64,000 nt of DNA from Sclerotiophoma versabilis (GCA_012274445.1 JAAROD010000033.1:2147758-2211757); one strand, 5' to 3'. Numbered from the stretch's first letter, positions 1 to 12,006 are shown. Numbers and translations are program-made. The notes: generated from the sequence alone by a model not told the origin.

Positions 1-1225
1 GTTCAGAAGTCTTCGGCAAAAAAACTGGAATCTATAAAGACAGTATGACGAGTCGTGATGTGGCAATCGACAAGCAATGAAATATTGGAAGAGTCATGGA
101 GATGCTTCGGAGGGAATGAGAAGGTGTTGTGTCAAAACTGTGTCTGTGGCAGCAGCTCCACGGAGCCGAATGCAATGATGCCTGGTCTAGAATCTATGGC
201 CTGCGAGGTGCATGCGTGTGATGCGAGGCGCCGAGTGCAGGACAGCTGAGGCCGCAGGCTCTAAACTCTATGAGTACGGACTTCGCTTAAGCTCTGTGCG
301 TGTACCGAACATAAGCACTTGCAAGAAAAGGCTACATAACCATCACTAATAGCTATTAATATAAGATTTTCTAGTAAAGTACTCCATAGGCCTTCAGCAT
401 CTTACAGAACTATAATCTAAAGTCTTACAGAACTTTCGGAATTCTGTAGGAATTCTTCACTGAGGTTACATCAGTAGTGCAACGGCTCTCGGTACGAACA
501 TCATGCGGACGATAAGAGCGAGTAGAGCTGTCGCTTCCAACGAGGGCAAACGAGGCGACTTCAGGCTCTACGCAACCAAACGACAGATACACATACACAA
601 CATGGCACGGAAGAGTCTGTTATGTGCTGAAAAGTAGAACTTTCTTGGAATAACGCTTGAGAGTATGTTTCTTGGCCTATGGCAAGACACACATGTCGAA
701 TGCAAGCCCAACTAACGGCGCGCTTGGGAGTCCACACTCATATTCAGGCTGCGTCATTCCCTAGCAGCAACTTCTGTGGTATCTCGACACAATGATCCCA
801 ATTCTTTGGCTTCGCGTTGCAGTTGTGCCTTCTTATGCTCTTCCCGCCCAATCCCAGCAAATAAGAGAGACCATCATGTAGGCTCACTGATGCATCTATA
901 ATAGCTATTATTGCGCTGTACTTCTCGTGTCATTCCGCAGGAACCGTGGTGCTTTCAACATAGAGAGTGGAGGTAGCAGGAGTGAGATAGCATACCAGCG
1001 TAGCGAGCTGACGGTGGTCGTAGTGGATAGGAATAATGTGCTTTCCACGTCGATGCACTGCGATCAGGCGATACTAGAGACTACGACCATAGAGCCAGAA
1101 GATGTAGAAGGAACAGTTCATCCTTCCCGCTCAGCCACAGCGCGGTGTTGACGATCAGAACAATGAGCCCTGGCGTGATAGTCTCAAAACTTTACATTAT
1201 TTATTTCCAAAACGGCGAAACTTCC
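1..1225. other. Intergenic, no defensible gene
   Basis: Only short open frames without splice support are present. The stretch 300-480 is TA-rich with a small direct repeat (CTTACAGAACT at about 405 and 423) and may be an old degraded repeat. Confidence 0.6.
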
Positions 1226-1344
1226 ACATACGACCATAGGACGTTGAAAACAAGGCTTCCCGTTCGCTCAGCCCTATTTAAGCAACGTACCGGCGGATTA
1301 GTAGTTAGGTGGGTGACCACTATCGAATACCCGCTGTCGTATGT
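1226..1344 (+). rRNA. 5S ribosomal RNA gene, divergent variant
   Basis: This 119-nt stretch reads as a fungal 5S rRNA. The first nine bases (ACATACGAC) pair perfectly with the last nine (GTCGTATGT) as helix I. The internal promoter region carries the conserved TTAAGCAACGTACCGG and GTTAGGTGGGTGACCACTA blocks. Helix II (GGACGTTG with CAACGTACC) differs from the usual fungal sequence as I remember it but still pairs, with one bulged A, so the changes are compensatory. A six-T run at 1344-1349 is a normal Pol III terminator. Dispersed single 5S genes are usual in Pezizomycotina. A near-identical copy lies on the minus strand at 27532-27650. Confidence 0.93.
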
Positions 1345-1975
1345 TTTTTGTCGTTTTGCCGCTCCTGACTTGCCCCACTGCGGCACAACATCTACTTTTA
1401 GAGCAAAGGAAGTCGACAATGCTATATTCGATACTTTTGAATGTGTGAGTTGCGCAAAGACGCCTCCGAACCAGCGGTATTAGGGTGTGAGGTATAGACT
1501 TTTCGAGCCGGGTTAGTCGCGTTACAACTGGACATTTCGTAGAAGTCTAATGTAGACTCTTTTCTATTTTATGATGTTGGCGAGTTAAGTCTGAAGCATT
1601 CTTAACGCCGGTGTTATGGGGTACCAGGTATATCTTGCATGTTTAGGGGTGGAGTATCTCTTCAAACCGACCGCGCAGTCCAGCGCATGGACCCAGAGCG
1701 CCGGCACCCAGTCAATACAATGATGCAGGAGCCTACCGACCACCTTAATATCCAAGTTGCAGAAAGGTCAGTGTCCCGTGGGTCAGATGGGTCACCTGGA
1801 GCTGTTGGTGTTGCAAAGAGATGTAAAAACTTTGCAATGCTTTGATATGCCATGCTTCGATATGCAAGACTGCGCTGGGCTATGCTATGCAAGACTATGC
1901 AGGACTATGTAATCCCCCATGATCGTCCAACCAAGAAATCCTCTCTAGAACACATCACCATCTAGTATCTCATCA
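1345..1975. other. Intergenic; short imperfect repeats near 1838-1912
   Basis: No gene is seen. Just after the stop of the neighbouring minus-strand gene, 1838-1912 holds imperfect repeats built on GATATGC / TATGCAAGAC units of about 13-16 bp. Their role is unknown. Confidence 0.5.
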
Positions 1976-3607
1976 TCACAACCAAGAAGAAGCCTCTCTT
2001 TTCCTACCCAGCAGCTTTTTCTCCCCCCTGGCCGCACTATTCCGCCCGGGCCTCCGCACACGCTTCCTCCTCCGCTCGTACTTACGCATCTCGACCGCGA
2101 CCATCTTCTTCACGCGCAGCTGTTTCAAGCCCTCGATTCTATCACACAAGACACTGAAAGCATCGGAAAACTTGTCGCCGAGTACATCGTTCCACTCGCG
2201 CCCTTCTTCTCGTGCTTTTTCGAGCGCATCTGTGAGCTCGCGCGATAGGTCGTCTACGGCGTCTTTCTTCAGCAGCTGCAGCTCGGCTTTGTGCTCTTCC
2301 ATGTCGTCCAGCAACTCTGCGGTTTCGTGCTGGCGCTGGTCCTCTGCTTGGTCCCAGAGGCGGTCTAGCAGTTCCTCGTGCTGCTTGAGTTGGTAGTTTA
2401 GGAGCTGTTGGAGTTGGTCTCGCATGTGCCGTCCGATGTGGGGCATTAAAGACATGCCCAGAGGCGTCAGTTTTAGCGGCTGGTAGGTGTTTGGGGAGTC
2501 TAGATCGGAGTCGTCAGGCGGTGTGCTGGTGAAGAGCGTTGGAAGAATTTCCGGTACTAGTGTCTCTAGAAGTGCCGGCAGAGCTTCTTTGACGTAAATG
2601 GGAAGTTGTTGCCTGACTGCGCTGTCAATCACCTGGACATGGTAGTCGAACGCGGGTTGTTCTTTTCGGACTGTGGCGCTGATGGCCTCAGCCTGGTCTT
2701 TGAACGTGTGTCCCCCTTTCGATCGCCTCCGAGATAAACTCTCGTCATCAGATGTCGCTCGCTCGGTTGACGATTGGGACCCTCCGGTGGCCAAGCGTTT
2801 TGTAGGGGGACTGGACGATGTTGACTGAGGACTAGTCTTGTCGGTTGCGGCCGGCTCGGTAGACGACCGGGCCAGGTCCGGTGACGCAGATCTTGTGTCT
2901 GCGCGCGTAAGCTGTTCAGCTCGAACTGTAGATACACCTGACTTACTCTGCCTTGGCCGCTTGCGAGAAGGACCATCGTAAGCAGGGGGCGCACCAGCAC
3001 CGTCCACAGGGCCGAAGACTTCCCAGGTCGCCTGTTTCAGCTGTCGTCCAGTAAGAAGCCCCCTCACTGGATAGCCAGCCAGGTTCTCTGCCGCTTTCCC
3101 AAAAAGCTTGAAAAGCCCTTGAGCATTTTTGTGCAGATGTTTGAAGTCAAAGACGATGTGCACTGTCGCTGCTGTGGTGAGTGCTACGAACTGACGGAAA
3201 AGGAACTCAGAGCCGGGCTTGTGTGCAAAGGATGGGAAGTCGGGACACCATAGTGGACATGGTTGCTTGAAGCTCAGGGCAAGTGTCTTCAGCTTAGGGT
3301 CCGGGTCATTCTCGTCTCGCGCGAGCCCAGTCAGCGGCAGCGAGGAGAGCCATGGATTGCCGTTGTTGAGGTGGGTAGCGGCAGGCAGCAGCTTGTCGGC
3401 ATCGTACTGCAAAACAAAAGTGTGTTCGTCATGGGAGCTTCGCGGAGCTGTTGTGGCTATTGTGGCTACGAGTAAGACGGTTGCTTGCTTGCGAGCATCA
3501 TCATATTTAAAGACTAGAGAACATTGACATGGCGATGGGGAGTCGGACGAAGAGAGGTTGGACGCAGGATAAGCCAGCGCGTGGAAGCCGGATTTAAATT
3601 TGGTCAT
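1976..3607 (-). CDS. Coiled-coil protein with nuclear-type basic clusters, unknown function
   Basis: One uninterrupted 543-residue frame starting at the first ATG on the minus strand. Residues about 1-205 form a globular, partly hydrophobic part. A basic cluster (PSRKRPRQ) follows at about 220. Residues about 225-320 are Ser/Thr/Pro-rich and probably disordered. Residues about 395-490 are rich in Leu, Gln and Glu in heptad-like order and look like a coiled coil. The C-terminus is strongly basic (MRKYERRRKRVRRPGR). Two basic clusters plus a coiled coil suggest a nuclear, self-associating protein; this is inference. I do not recognise a named family. The long uninterrupted frame and structured composition make it a confident gene. 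It has a clear intergenic promoter region to its right, containing a GC-rich tandem array. Confidence 0.85.
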   Translation of the reverse strand: MTKFKSGFHALAYPASNLSSSDSPSPCQCSLVFKYDDARKQATVLLVATIATTAPRSSHDEHTFVLQYDADKLLPAATHLNNGNPWLSSLPLTGLARDENDPDPKLKTLALSFKQPCPLWCPDFPSFAHKPGSEFLFRQFVALTTAATVHIVFDFKHLHKNAQGLFKLFGKAAENLAGYPVRGLLTGRQLKQATWEVFGPVDGAGAPPAYDGPSRKRPRQSKSGVSTVRAEQLTRADTRSASPDLARSSTEPAATDKTSPQSTSSSPPTKRLATGGSQSSTERATSDDESLSRRRSKGGHTFKDQAEAISATVRKEQPAFDYHVQVIDSAVRQQLPIYVKEALPALLETLVPEILPTLFTSTPPDDSDLDSPNTYQPLKLTPLGMSLMPHIGRHMRDQLQQLLNYQLKQHEELLDRLWDQAEDQRQHETAELLDDMEEHKAELQLLKKDAVDDLSRELTDALEKAREEGREWNDVLGDKFSDAFSVLCDRIEGLKQLRVKKMVAVEMRKYERRRKRVRRPGRNSAARGEKKLLGRKREASSWL

Positions 3608-4437
3608 GTCTATTAGCTCTCCAACTGCACACTACTCTACTCACCAGATCCCCCTTGCAGCGACTGGCAAAGGAACCCACCCGCCCAGGCTTTGTCGAGC
3701 AGCCTTGACTCTGTTGTAGGACAGTGCGCCTGCGTGCACCGCTGACCACCGGTTACGCGCCACCAGTACAAGCCTGAGAACCACCCCGATGGCAGTGGCC
3801 GACAGACGCCTGTGCTCGAGCAGAGTCGCCGTGCCGCCTTCCGCCAAAGGCCTTGTGAGATTCGCAAGGATGATGGCCTGAGTCGAGTACCGGACGCGCG
3901 CAGACGGTGGGCGCAGACGGTGGGCGCAGACGGTGGGCGCGGACGGTGGGCGCGAGACGGAGACGGCGGGCGTGATGCCGCAGATTCGTTGCGTGGGGTT
4001 GTCGCGCGGGTTCGTTGCGCGTACACGTTGCGCGGACAAGCTGAATGTGTCGGTGGATGGGCGTGGATGGTGAGGTTCGCGACGAGGGAACGACACATTA
4101 AGTGGCTGGGGACGCTAAGGATCACGTGCTTCTCATCACGTGCGCAATCAAGCCAAGCCAACCAGCACCGTCACGAACACTCGGCCTTGGACAATCGTTA
4201 CGAAATGATTGGACGGGAAACTCGTTGCAGCGACCACCTCAAGGACGCATGCAGTTTTGTGGCGCGTTTTGGGTGGGCGCTGCAGATGAGGCTCCGGGTG
4301 ATCTGCGGTGACTGCCGTGCTCGGGACAACCTACCTGCTTGTCCGTCATGATCGCACCAAAGACCACCAACTTATGCCATGGCCCTGTCACGGCAGGACA
4401 TCTCGCTGGACACTACGTCTGTTGATGTGATAGTTAC
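3608..4437. other. Intergenic / promoter region of the coiled-coil gene
   Basis: Long open frames exist on both strands here, but they overlap each other and a GC-rich tandem array, so they are best explained by base composition. No splice-supported gene is seen. Confidence 0.5.
3901..3952. repeat. 13-bp GC-rich tandem repeat, four copies
   Basis: The unit CAGACGGTGGGCG occurs three times without change, then once as CGGACGGTGGGCG, followed by a degenerate tail to about 3970. A 13-bp period shifts frame, so it is not a coding repeat. It lies about 300 bp upstream of the minus-strand start at 3607. Confidence 0.9.
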
Positions 4438-4653
4438 CTAGCGCTCCTCAGAAGTAGCCAATCCTGCACGCTTCTCCCATCCATCAGCTTGTGCCTGGGT
4501 CAACCGCTCAGCATAACTCCACAGCCATCTGATTATCCTTCTGGGGAATCTTCTCAACACACTTCCAACAGCGACAGCAACAAGAACTTTACTCGTGGAG
4601 ACATCATCCCCGCCTTCCTCAGGGACCAAAGGAGACATCTCTTCCATCTCCAT
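4438..4653 (-). CDS. Possible small protein, 71 aa
   Basis: The frame starts with ATGGAGATGGAAGAGATG and encodes an acidic N-terminus, a short hydrophobic stretch (VLVAVAVGSVL) and a basic, Trp-containing C-terminus. The composition resembles a real short protein or the last exon of a larger one. No upstream exon could be fixed. No family is recognised, and it could be a chance frame. Confidence 0.3.
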   Translation of the reverse strand: MEMEEMSPLVPEEGGDDVSTSKVLVAVAVGSVLRRFPRRIIRWLWSYAERLTQAQADGWEKRAGLATSEER

Positions 4654-6240
4654 GTCAGAATGGAGTGCAGCATCGCCACGTCGTAGGCTGCAGCTGTATC
4701 TGAGACCAACAACTCTAACTTCAGAGGCACATGAGTCTGCTATTTCCAAAGCGCAACCTGTTTGTGAGTGGCTTAGTCGAATTAATAGAACCAACGCCAA
4801 CAATATTGATCGCAGCAGGGGTCAGGTGTCCGTACCCTGCGCTCACATCTACCATCCTCGCGTAGCTGCTCGACCTTGTGTGTTTCTTGCGAGTTGTGCC
4901 ACGCTGAGTCCTTTTATATAATCTCTCTAAATATGGTTGCTACACGGTTTTGTACGGCATTGCATATACAGACGTAGAGCATAAGGGGTGTACGTTGTAT
5001 TATTCTAACATTACTTTCAAATCAACATCAGTTTTGGTGGTGGAAATCCTCCGTGCACAGCAAGGATGTGATCAGATGACATTAAGCACCCCCACATGCC
5101 AGGGCTCTACTCCAGGATCTTGTTCGTTGCGCAGGGGCCAATGGATCCGGTATGAGTTCGTGCTGCATTGATTGGTATTGTCCTAGTGTCGATATGCCGG
5201 GCCGAGCCGCTAGCCCTCCCGACTAGCCTCTCCTTCTAGATCCTTGCGCTAGTAACTCTCGCTAGTACCTGGCACTAGCGGCTTTCAAGATACCCCTTCG
5301 GCAAGGTAGAGCCTTCGACAAGGTAGGTATGGTAGTCAACGTAGCTGCAGTAGAGCAGATCAAAAGTTCGTAGCCTGAGACAATCGCCTTGAAGATGGAT
5401 GTCCTGCTTGAAAATGACTAGCTAGTGCCGAGGTACGAAGCTTCTCACTACAAGTACGCGTTAGGTCGTGTGCATTGCCGTCCCAGAGGCAGTGCAAGCG
5501 CTCTGGAGTGACAAGAATTCGTCCTGATGTACGTGCTCTTTCACTGGCCCTTGTGACCAGTCACTGACCAGTATTGATGGTGCTGCTAAGATGCCTCATC
5601 GTTGTCGTAGGGATATCCAGGCCCATACTCGTGAGTTCACAGGGTCAGGGGTGTTCCAAGCGTCTCGCAAAATCGCCCAACGGCAGCATTTCCTACTGTA
5701 GAGCAGAGCGTCATGTAAGATCTATAAGTGCTGGTCTAGCATCGCGCGATGTTTCAATACACAACGTATTTATTGTTTCCCGAACGTCTCATATCTCTGA
5801 TTTTAGTCCGCATTGTACTTCTGCTCGATCGCATCATTCTGTCCCTTTGACAGTACCTGACATCTCAAAACCTGCGTGACTACCTGTCATGGCGCTGTTG
5901 TTCCAGCCTCTGCTTTTTGAATCACCTCCATCGAATGTCGTAGCAGCTGCATAATTTATTCACCTTGCTGAGCTGCTTTGGCATTATGGAATCGAGGTAA
6001 GACACGAGGGGCAAGTCGTAAGCCATCCAAACACAAGCCGGCATTACTTTCAACTCATGTTTTTTCGGTGGCATGCGACTCTCATATTGGGGAAGTGAAA
6101 GTGAATCTGGCTCCGTGTCGTTTGCCCGTTTTCCAAAGCTGTCGGTGGGGTTTAGTAACGTCTTGTCTGTACTTCTACCCCAGCACCCTCACCAATCTCA
6201 CACTAATCGAACTCAACTCTGAAGTTCTCAACTGTGCATA
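4654..6240. other. Intergenic with a CTAG-rich patch (5183-5279)
   Basis: No gene is supported. Seven CTAG tetramers fall within about 100 bp at 5183-5279, far above chance for this base composition, and a similar patch lies at 58652-58700. I read these as remnants of the same degraded repeat type. The frame near 5577 has a hydrophobic start but no other coding sign. Confidence 0.5.
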
Positions 6241-7466
6241 ATGGCAGATGTACTCGGAGCACGGCAATCAAGGGTCACCGCTGAGATCGACACCAATGAG
6301 GCAGCTCCCCAGGCTCCGAACGACACTCCCTGCGAAAGCTTCGAAGGCAACAACTGCTCAAAAAGCGCTGTAAGTGCGGCTTATGATGATTAATGTCTTT
6401 GCTAACGAAGATTTTTTAGAAGACAAGGCAACCTGCTGAAGAAACTGACTGTTCTCTCCGATCTCGCACTCCGCCTCCCTCGATTCCAGATCTCTGCGAA
6501 TCTACTGCTTCAGCCAATTTAGGTCCCTTTCCAGAGCGTGTGTCAATTACACCATCAAGTGCCTCAGCTGCACTTGAGGCTCCCCTCCGATTTGTCGAGT
6601 CTCAATTGCTCTACGATCTAGGATACCCTTTCACAGTGCCCCAAGGTCACTACCCCCCCGAAAATGAGCAGGAACTCTTATATCCTGTTGTTTCCAAGCC
6701 TTTCACGACTACCTTTGTCGATAGCTCTGGTAATGAGAAGGAAGATGAAGAAGAGGAAAAACTCGCCCTTCTCTTCGCCCTCAAAGATGATGAAGGGTAC
6801 GGAAGCGTTCATTTGGGTGAAAGATTGTGCTGACCATGCTTTTAGGCGCTTTGTAAGCTGCAAGGCCCTCTACAAACGCGAATGTCAGTTCAAAATGCGG
6901 CCCGAACCTGGTAACATCCCGCCAACGCCCCCGAACAGCCCCGCTTCAGACCCGTCATTGAGCCGAGCTCCTTCCCGGTTGCCGACTCCCCCGCCGCAAC
7001 TCCCTTCAGGCGCGGGTAGCGTTGCCGTTTTACCCAACCATGGTATGACGATTGAACAAGCGCTAGAACAGAACAGTAAGTACAAATGTTGTGACGTCTA
7101 GTTTCTCCTTACAACATCATCGATTGAGGTATTGCAGCTAACAAAAACATCCCAGGATCTCCAAAGACTATCGAAAGCGCCGTCGAGACCGAATCACAGG
7201 TAATCGGGATCAACCAGCGCAGCGGTCTTCGCAACAATTCAGATCCGCCTGAAGACGACACAAAGACTGCGCCCGAGGATGGGGAGGGCAGCTCGCAACG
7301 TCTTGACTTCAAGAACGATCGTTCGTTTGTTATTCCAGATGGCAACACTGTGCACATAGCTAATCCACAGTTCGGACACAAAGAGGAGAAATCCACAAAC
7401 GCCGAACAGCCAGTTGAAGAAGAAGACGTTGGCCCTTCGCAGAAGAGGTGTATACTGTGTGGTTAG
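6241..7466 (+). CDS. Hypothetical low-complexity protein, four exons, 354 aa
   Basis: Predicted exons are 6241-6369, 6420-6796, 6846-7075 and 7138-7466, giving 1065 nt in frame. Intron 1 (GTAAGT, branch GCTAAC, TTTTAG) is textbook; intron 2 (49 nt, branch GCTGAC) and intron 3 (62 nt, GTAAGT) are good. The start MADVLGARQS is the first ATG, directly before the first exon. The protein is hydrophilic: a Ser/Pro-rich N-terminus, a strongly acidic run (KEDEEEEKLA) before intron 2, a Pro-rich block (PPTPPNSPAS) after RFVSCKALYKREC, and a C-terminus ending in KRCILCG. No domain is recognised, and no signal peptide or membrane segment is seen. It is the first of three neighbouring genes with this style (hydrophilic, multi-exon). 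It may be lineage-specific. Confidence 0.7.
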
Positions 7467-8922
7467 CTGGGCGAGTTTCCTAATGTTGCGCCGCCCGAAT
7501 CCAAATCCGAACCGAAGAGATTTTGGAAGTAAGTCCGAGCCTGTGAGCTCTGAGCGGTGTGACTGCGAGATTGGTATTGAACACATGTTCTCTTTTGGAT
7601 GAGAGATTTGAGGAGTGTATAATTGCACTGTTTTCACGCGCACTACCGTGAGTGAAAGGACCGAGGCGAATGGGATGGAACGGTATCGCGAGGATTGACA
7701 GCGCACCGCAAGAATTCTCCATAGAAGGAAATGCATTTGCCATTCATCGCAGCACAAAAGTAGTGATGGCTAGGCTGTCATATATAGCAACGCAAAGAGC
7801 ATTTAGGATAGCATCACGTAGTTATTACGACAGCAACAAAGTAGGACTACCCTGTAATCTTTCCAAACCATCAGATTGCGTCGCAATCCACCAGCTTCTC
7901 ATAGTCCCAAGTATCCCTCCTCGCATACAATAATATCAACAGACGCATCTACACCAGCCAAAAAGCATCGTCCTGGAAACCCTGCACCCCTGCGACCGGT
8001 AATTAAATCAAAGCGCAAAGAACCTAGTACGACCCATCCTCGCTTAACCTTTTGAGATCCTACCGAAGTTGGTAACTGTTGCGTTTGAAGCCACCGCTAA
8101 GACACCAAGCAACCGAGGCTTGTATGCGTGTAAAAGAGTGTTTTCGCGTCTGGGGCACGGATCATGGGAGTCCGTGGATAGAAGTGTGAAGATGATGTAT
8201 AATTATCTTCGGCATATACCCCTCATACTGACAAGGAGAAGCAAGCATAAGCGATGATGACGCAGGGATTGAACTGCAGGAATAGATGTGATTCGATGGT
8301 TCACGCTCATAGGGTGTAGTGCATCCTCATCTGACGGGTGAGGTCTACTCGGCAGTAGTTTCTACGCAGCTTCTCTACTGACAACCACTTTTTAATGTCG
8401 GGTTGCCGCCCAGGAGTTCACAGCTTGGCACGTCCACAGCTTGGCACGTCCACAGTACCCCCTCGGAGGTTAGGAGACCGAGACTTTGTCTCGGAACCAC
8501 AGGCGATGTCAACTACATCAATCAGGTTCACAGGATCCACGACAAGAGGCAGTGTTGATAGTGTGTGAACTTTTCGTGAAGTTCGTTCGTGCGCTAACAT
8601 TCCGGTTTCGTAAGAAGCGTAGCCAATTCTCAGCATCCTTGTGGATGAGTACCTTCTGGATTTACCTACAGAGCTGAGCTCAATCATGCTTCCAACCTAC
8701 GCTTACATGACACTAACCAAAGCCATGGCGCGCGTTGTTTGACCCTTTGAAATCCTTCGCAGGATCTACGCGTTCCTCCTAATCCCGAGTCTGCAATTGC
8801 CACTATGGCCTCAATGACGTCGCCACTCGTCGATTCTTGGCTACCGCTTGGGTAGGCTTAGCGGCGCACGTCAATAAGCTCCACGTCTTGCTGAGCCAGT
8901 GTATACCTAGTACGTAACGTCT
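7467..8922. other. Intergenic; no gene supported
   Basis: Only short frames without splice or family support. A 16-bp exact tandem duplication is present at 8419-8450. Confidence 0.5.
8419..8450. repeat. 16-bp exact tandem duplication
   Basis: CACAGCTTGGCACGTC occurs twice head to tail, followed by a further CACAG. It lies in non-coding DNA; no role is evident. Confidence 0.85.
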
Positions 8923-10426
8923 TTAGCCCAGATAGTGTTGATTCTGCATCGGCTGCTCCTTTGTCTAACTGTCAGCGACGGTCCGGCGCAATCAACCTGA
9001 ACACGTACACGCACCTGGGTTTTTTTATTCAGCTGAAAAATTGTCCCGAGAACGTCTTGACTAGTGTTGTTGGCGACGACGTCCTGCACCTGCAAACTCA
9101 CCCGCTTATCAGGGGCCTGCTCGGCGTCAGGACGGGAAAAGTGGTTGGCCGAAGGATACGGAGCAGTCTTGTAGTATGACCATGCAGAACAGTCGAAACT
9201 ACTGCTGCGGTGCCGAGCGTAGAGTATTGTGACCTTGGTGGCATTGGTTGTAAGAGTATTATCACCTACCTCGGTGTCAGCAAATGGAGCTGCTGGGCGG
9301 TTTTGCCTTGCGGCAATATTTTCCTTGCCTTCGATCTTGCTGTCAGGCTGACAAGGGGCCAAGGGGCGAAGCTGTCATCGTCATCGGTGATTATATTGAC
9401 GCGAATCCTGTGCCCGGGAAATCTCGCATTCAAGAAGTTGATGTGATCCTCGAGCGTTGGCTCGCGACTGTACCAATTCTTCGCTGCCATCTGCATGTCT
9501 TTATGTTTCTCCTCAGTAACCTGTTCTCCTGCTGTAATACTCTTCCCCGACTGGTCGTTGGGTACTGCATCGAGATATATGGTCCCTGCATTGGCGGGCA
9601 GTTCGTTGCTATCGCGCTGGCTGATGTCACCGAGACCATTTGTCGCATTCAAGATTTCGTTTGGGTCTGCGAAATGTCAGTGAGATTGAATGAGGTCCAC
9701 TCAACCCTAGACACCTACCTGGCATTTCAGCAGCGCTTCGTGAGTAACTAACGGCGGTAATTTCCCGCTTCCGCTCAATGGCTGCTTTCTTGGGAACTGC
9801 CTCCGGGTTGGTAGACTGGGGAATTTCATGCAGGCGATCGCTAAGAGCCGCCACTGCTTCAACATTAGCTGGAGTACGGTCATCGTCGGGATAAGGGTTT
9901 GTAAGGCAAGGCTATTCGGGCGTTCAACATACTTGGATTGGTGTCGTCAGACTCAATGGCTGCGAATGGGAAGGACAAGGTGTGTGGCGTCATGTCCTCA
10001 TAGGACAGATCGGTCGCCAGCCACTCTTCGATAGCTGCTGTTGTGGTTGTACTGGATCGAGGGAGTGAGTCGAGGAATGAGGTTATGGAGTCTTCGCCAG
10101 TGAAAGTCGTATATACAGTAGTCGAGGTTGAATTCTGCGCAGAAGAAGCGCTCGCCTTGAGTACGTTGTCCAACTTGGCAGGTGTGTGGTGGGCAACACG
10201 ATCAGTAGCCTCTGATTCGTGCAAGTGCTGCTTCGCCTTATCTGAGTGGACCGGCGGTACATCTCCGGGATTGGGCCTGCTAGGCTCTCGATTTACAACT
10301 GCATCTTTAGCATTTAAGCAAGTCCCAACAAGCTTGACAAATGAACGAGTACTCACTGTGCGAAGCGGTGCATCCAGCAGTGGATGCTTCGAGGTCTTTG
10401 ACCCCGTAGCCGTTGCAGTGATCCAT
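8923..10426 (-). CDS. Hypothetical protein, six exons, 399 aa
   Basis: Reading the minus strand, exons are 10426-10357, 10298-9933, 9853-9719, 9666-9270, 9204-9015 and 8964-8923, totalling 1200 nt in frame. Donors are GTGAGT, GTATGT, GTAGGT, GTAGGT and GTGCGT; branch points such as GCTAATG and CTGACA precede the acceptors. The last two introns are less certain: without the fourth intron the frame would stop at 9266. The start MDHCNGYGVK was preferred to an upstream non-ATG extension. The product is hydrophilic with Thr/Ser-rich parts (SSTTTTAAIEEW), a basic stretch (PKKAAIERKREI) and an acidic patch (ITDDDDSFAP). There is no signal peptide, membrane helix or recognised domain. It is divergent from the gene at 10810 with a short shared promoter. 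Confidence 0.65.
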
Positions 10427-10809
10427 GATCGGTTGATGTCTCGTCGATTGAGGCGTGCCGAAGCTGATCAGTGTGCGAAGGGTTGTTGGTGGTGGGAAAC
10501 AGAGGTGAGCCTGTTGTGAGGTGACTGAGAAGCTGGGGAAAGCCAAGTCACCCACGCGCCGTTGCCTTTAGATGGAATCAGGCCTGCAGAGCTTGACTAC
10601 AAGTGAAATAACAGATTTTGGCTATATGCCGAGTAACACCCAACTGGGACGGACCGAACTGACTGTCTCAGGCTGGGGTGAAGGTGAGCCTGCGCGGCTT
10701 AGCAAGACGCAAGCTCATGTCTACAACGAGCACGCCGCCTCCACCTCAACACCAACCACATCTCACCAGCCAAAGCCGGCTCACATCCGCAACAAGCAAG
10801 AGCGCTGCA

Positions 10810-12006
10810 ATGGCTCAACGCGGCTGCGACGGCACGACTGACAGCGACGGCGACATCACTCCCACCGGTCCCAACGGCACCACGCTCTGGAGCATGTTCA
10901 TCGACAAACAACTCGACTCCAGCAAACAGCTCCAAAAGACCACTTGCGAAGTACCAACTGCAACATCTCCGGCCAAGTGTGGTAAGTGCTCTTGGGCTGA
11001 GCGAAGGCTTTTCATATGACTGATGTCCACTAGCGGCGACCATGGCACAAAACGCTGAGCTGGGCGCGACAGTCAAGACGGTCAATTGCGAAAAAATGGG
11101 CAGGCAGAATCCTACTTCAGTTCAGAAGATGGGCCCTACTGCAGCAGAAGCACTGTCGAAGCCCACCCAGGCGTTGACCGCAGCCGCGCGCAGCAGCACT
11201 ACCCCAAGCGACACCCGGCCCCCTCTTCGCTATTTCAGCAGCGACGACAATATTAGCTTGCTTCACGACTCTTCAAATGCTCGCTGCACATCAAGCTCAA
11301 GCACAGTTGGTGCGTACCAAGCTCCTGCACGTGGTGAGTCGCGCTAACTTTACTGCCAGTCGAGTCCCAGGCGACTGAGGACCTCAAAGCGAGACAAAAC
11401 ACGGCCGAGAGCGAGTGCTACCCACCCATTCCGCTTTCAAATTGCATCGAATTTCTTAAAGTTAGCACAATCGGTTCTCAGCGCGACCGCACCAACGCCA
11501 ACATCCGTGCCGACCTAGATGCTCAGAGCAACAGCACCTTGGACCCGGCCATCAGCAACAAGAAAGCTGGACCACTCTATGCAGTTGGAGAGTCCAGGTT
11601 CGGTCCCGCACAGGAATGCGCCATCGACGGAAAGCCAGACAAGGGTAAAGGTACTGTGGATGCGCTCATGAAGCCGGAGAAGACGTCCGCAACCACTAAA
11701 AGTAGGCTATAGACCTCTCGTCCTCCCCACGTCCTACTCTTCTCCGCTAATCACGAGCTTTCGTCGATAGCACGACCGGCCTCTCAGGCTGCATTCGTAG
11801 GAACGAGCCCGCCCCACCCAGTATCAAGCCTCACCACCCATCAAAACGACACGCGCCTGATGCTCAGGAACAGTTTCGACTTCAAAACGGGCAATAGAGA
11901 ACCAAAGAGAACATGGGATGACGACGCTCAAGCCTGGGTCACGATTGCGCGGGACGAACCTGATTATGTCACGGTACGACGCCAGCTCTGGCCCAGCGGA
12001 GGTTGA
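10810..12006 (+). CDS. Hypothetical low-complexity protein, four exons, 341 aa
   Basis: Exons are 10810-10981, 11034-11309, 11360-11701 and 11771-12006 (1026 nt in frame). Intron 1 has GTAAGT and CACTAG. For intron 2 I chose donor GTGCGT at 11310, giving a 50-nt intron with branch GCTAAC; a GTGAGT donor at 11334 keeps frame but leaves only 26 nt. Intron 3 has GTAGGC and branch GCTAATC. An in-frame ATG at 10717 would add 31 residues; the 10810 ATG has the better context. The product is hydrophilic, Ala/Ser/Thr/Lys-rich, ending TVRRQLWPSGG, with a Trp-containing acidic segment (KRTWDDDAQAW). No family is recognised. Head to head with the 399-aa gene; both may share regulation. Confidence 0.65.

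Noticed and set aside
3637..4351. Long overlapping frames on both strands (up to 179 codons)
   Set aside because: They cross a GC-rich 13-bp tandem array, overlap in several phases and show low-complexity products; base composition explains them.
5574..5879. 101-codon frame with a signal-peptide-like start
   Set aside because: The frame starts from a non-ATG codon before ATG 5577, no domain or cysteine pattern of a secreted protein is present, and no splice support exists.
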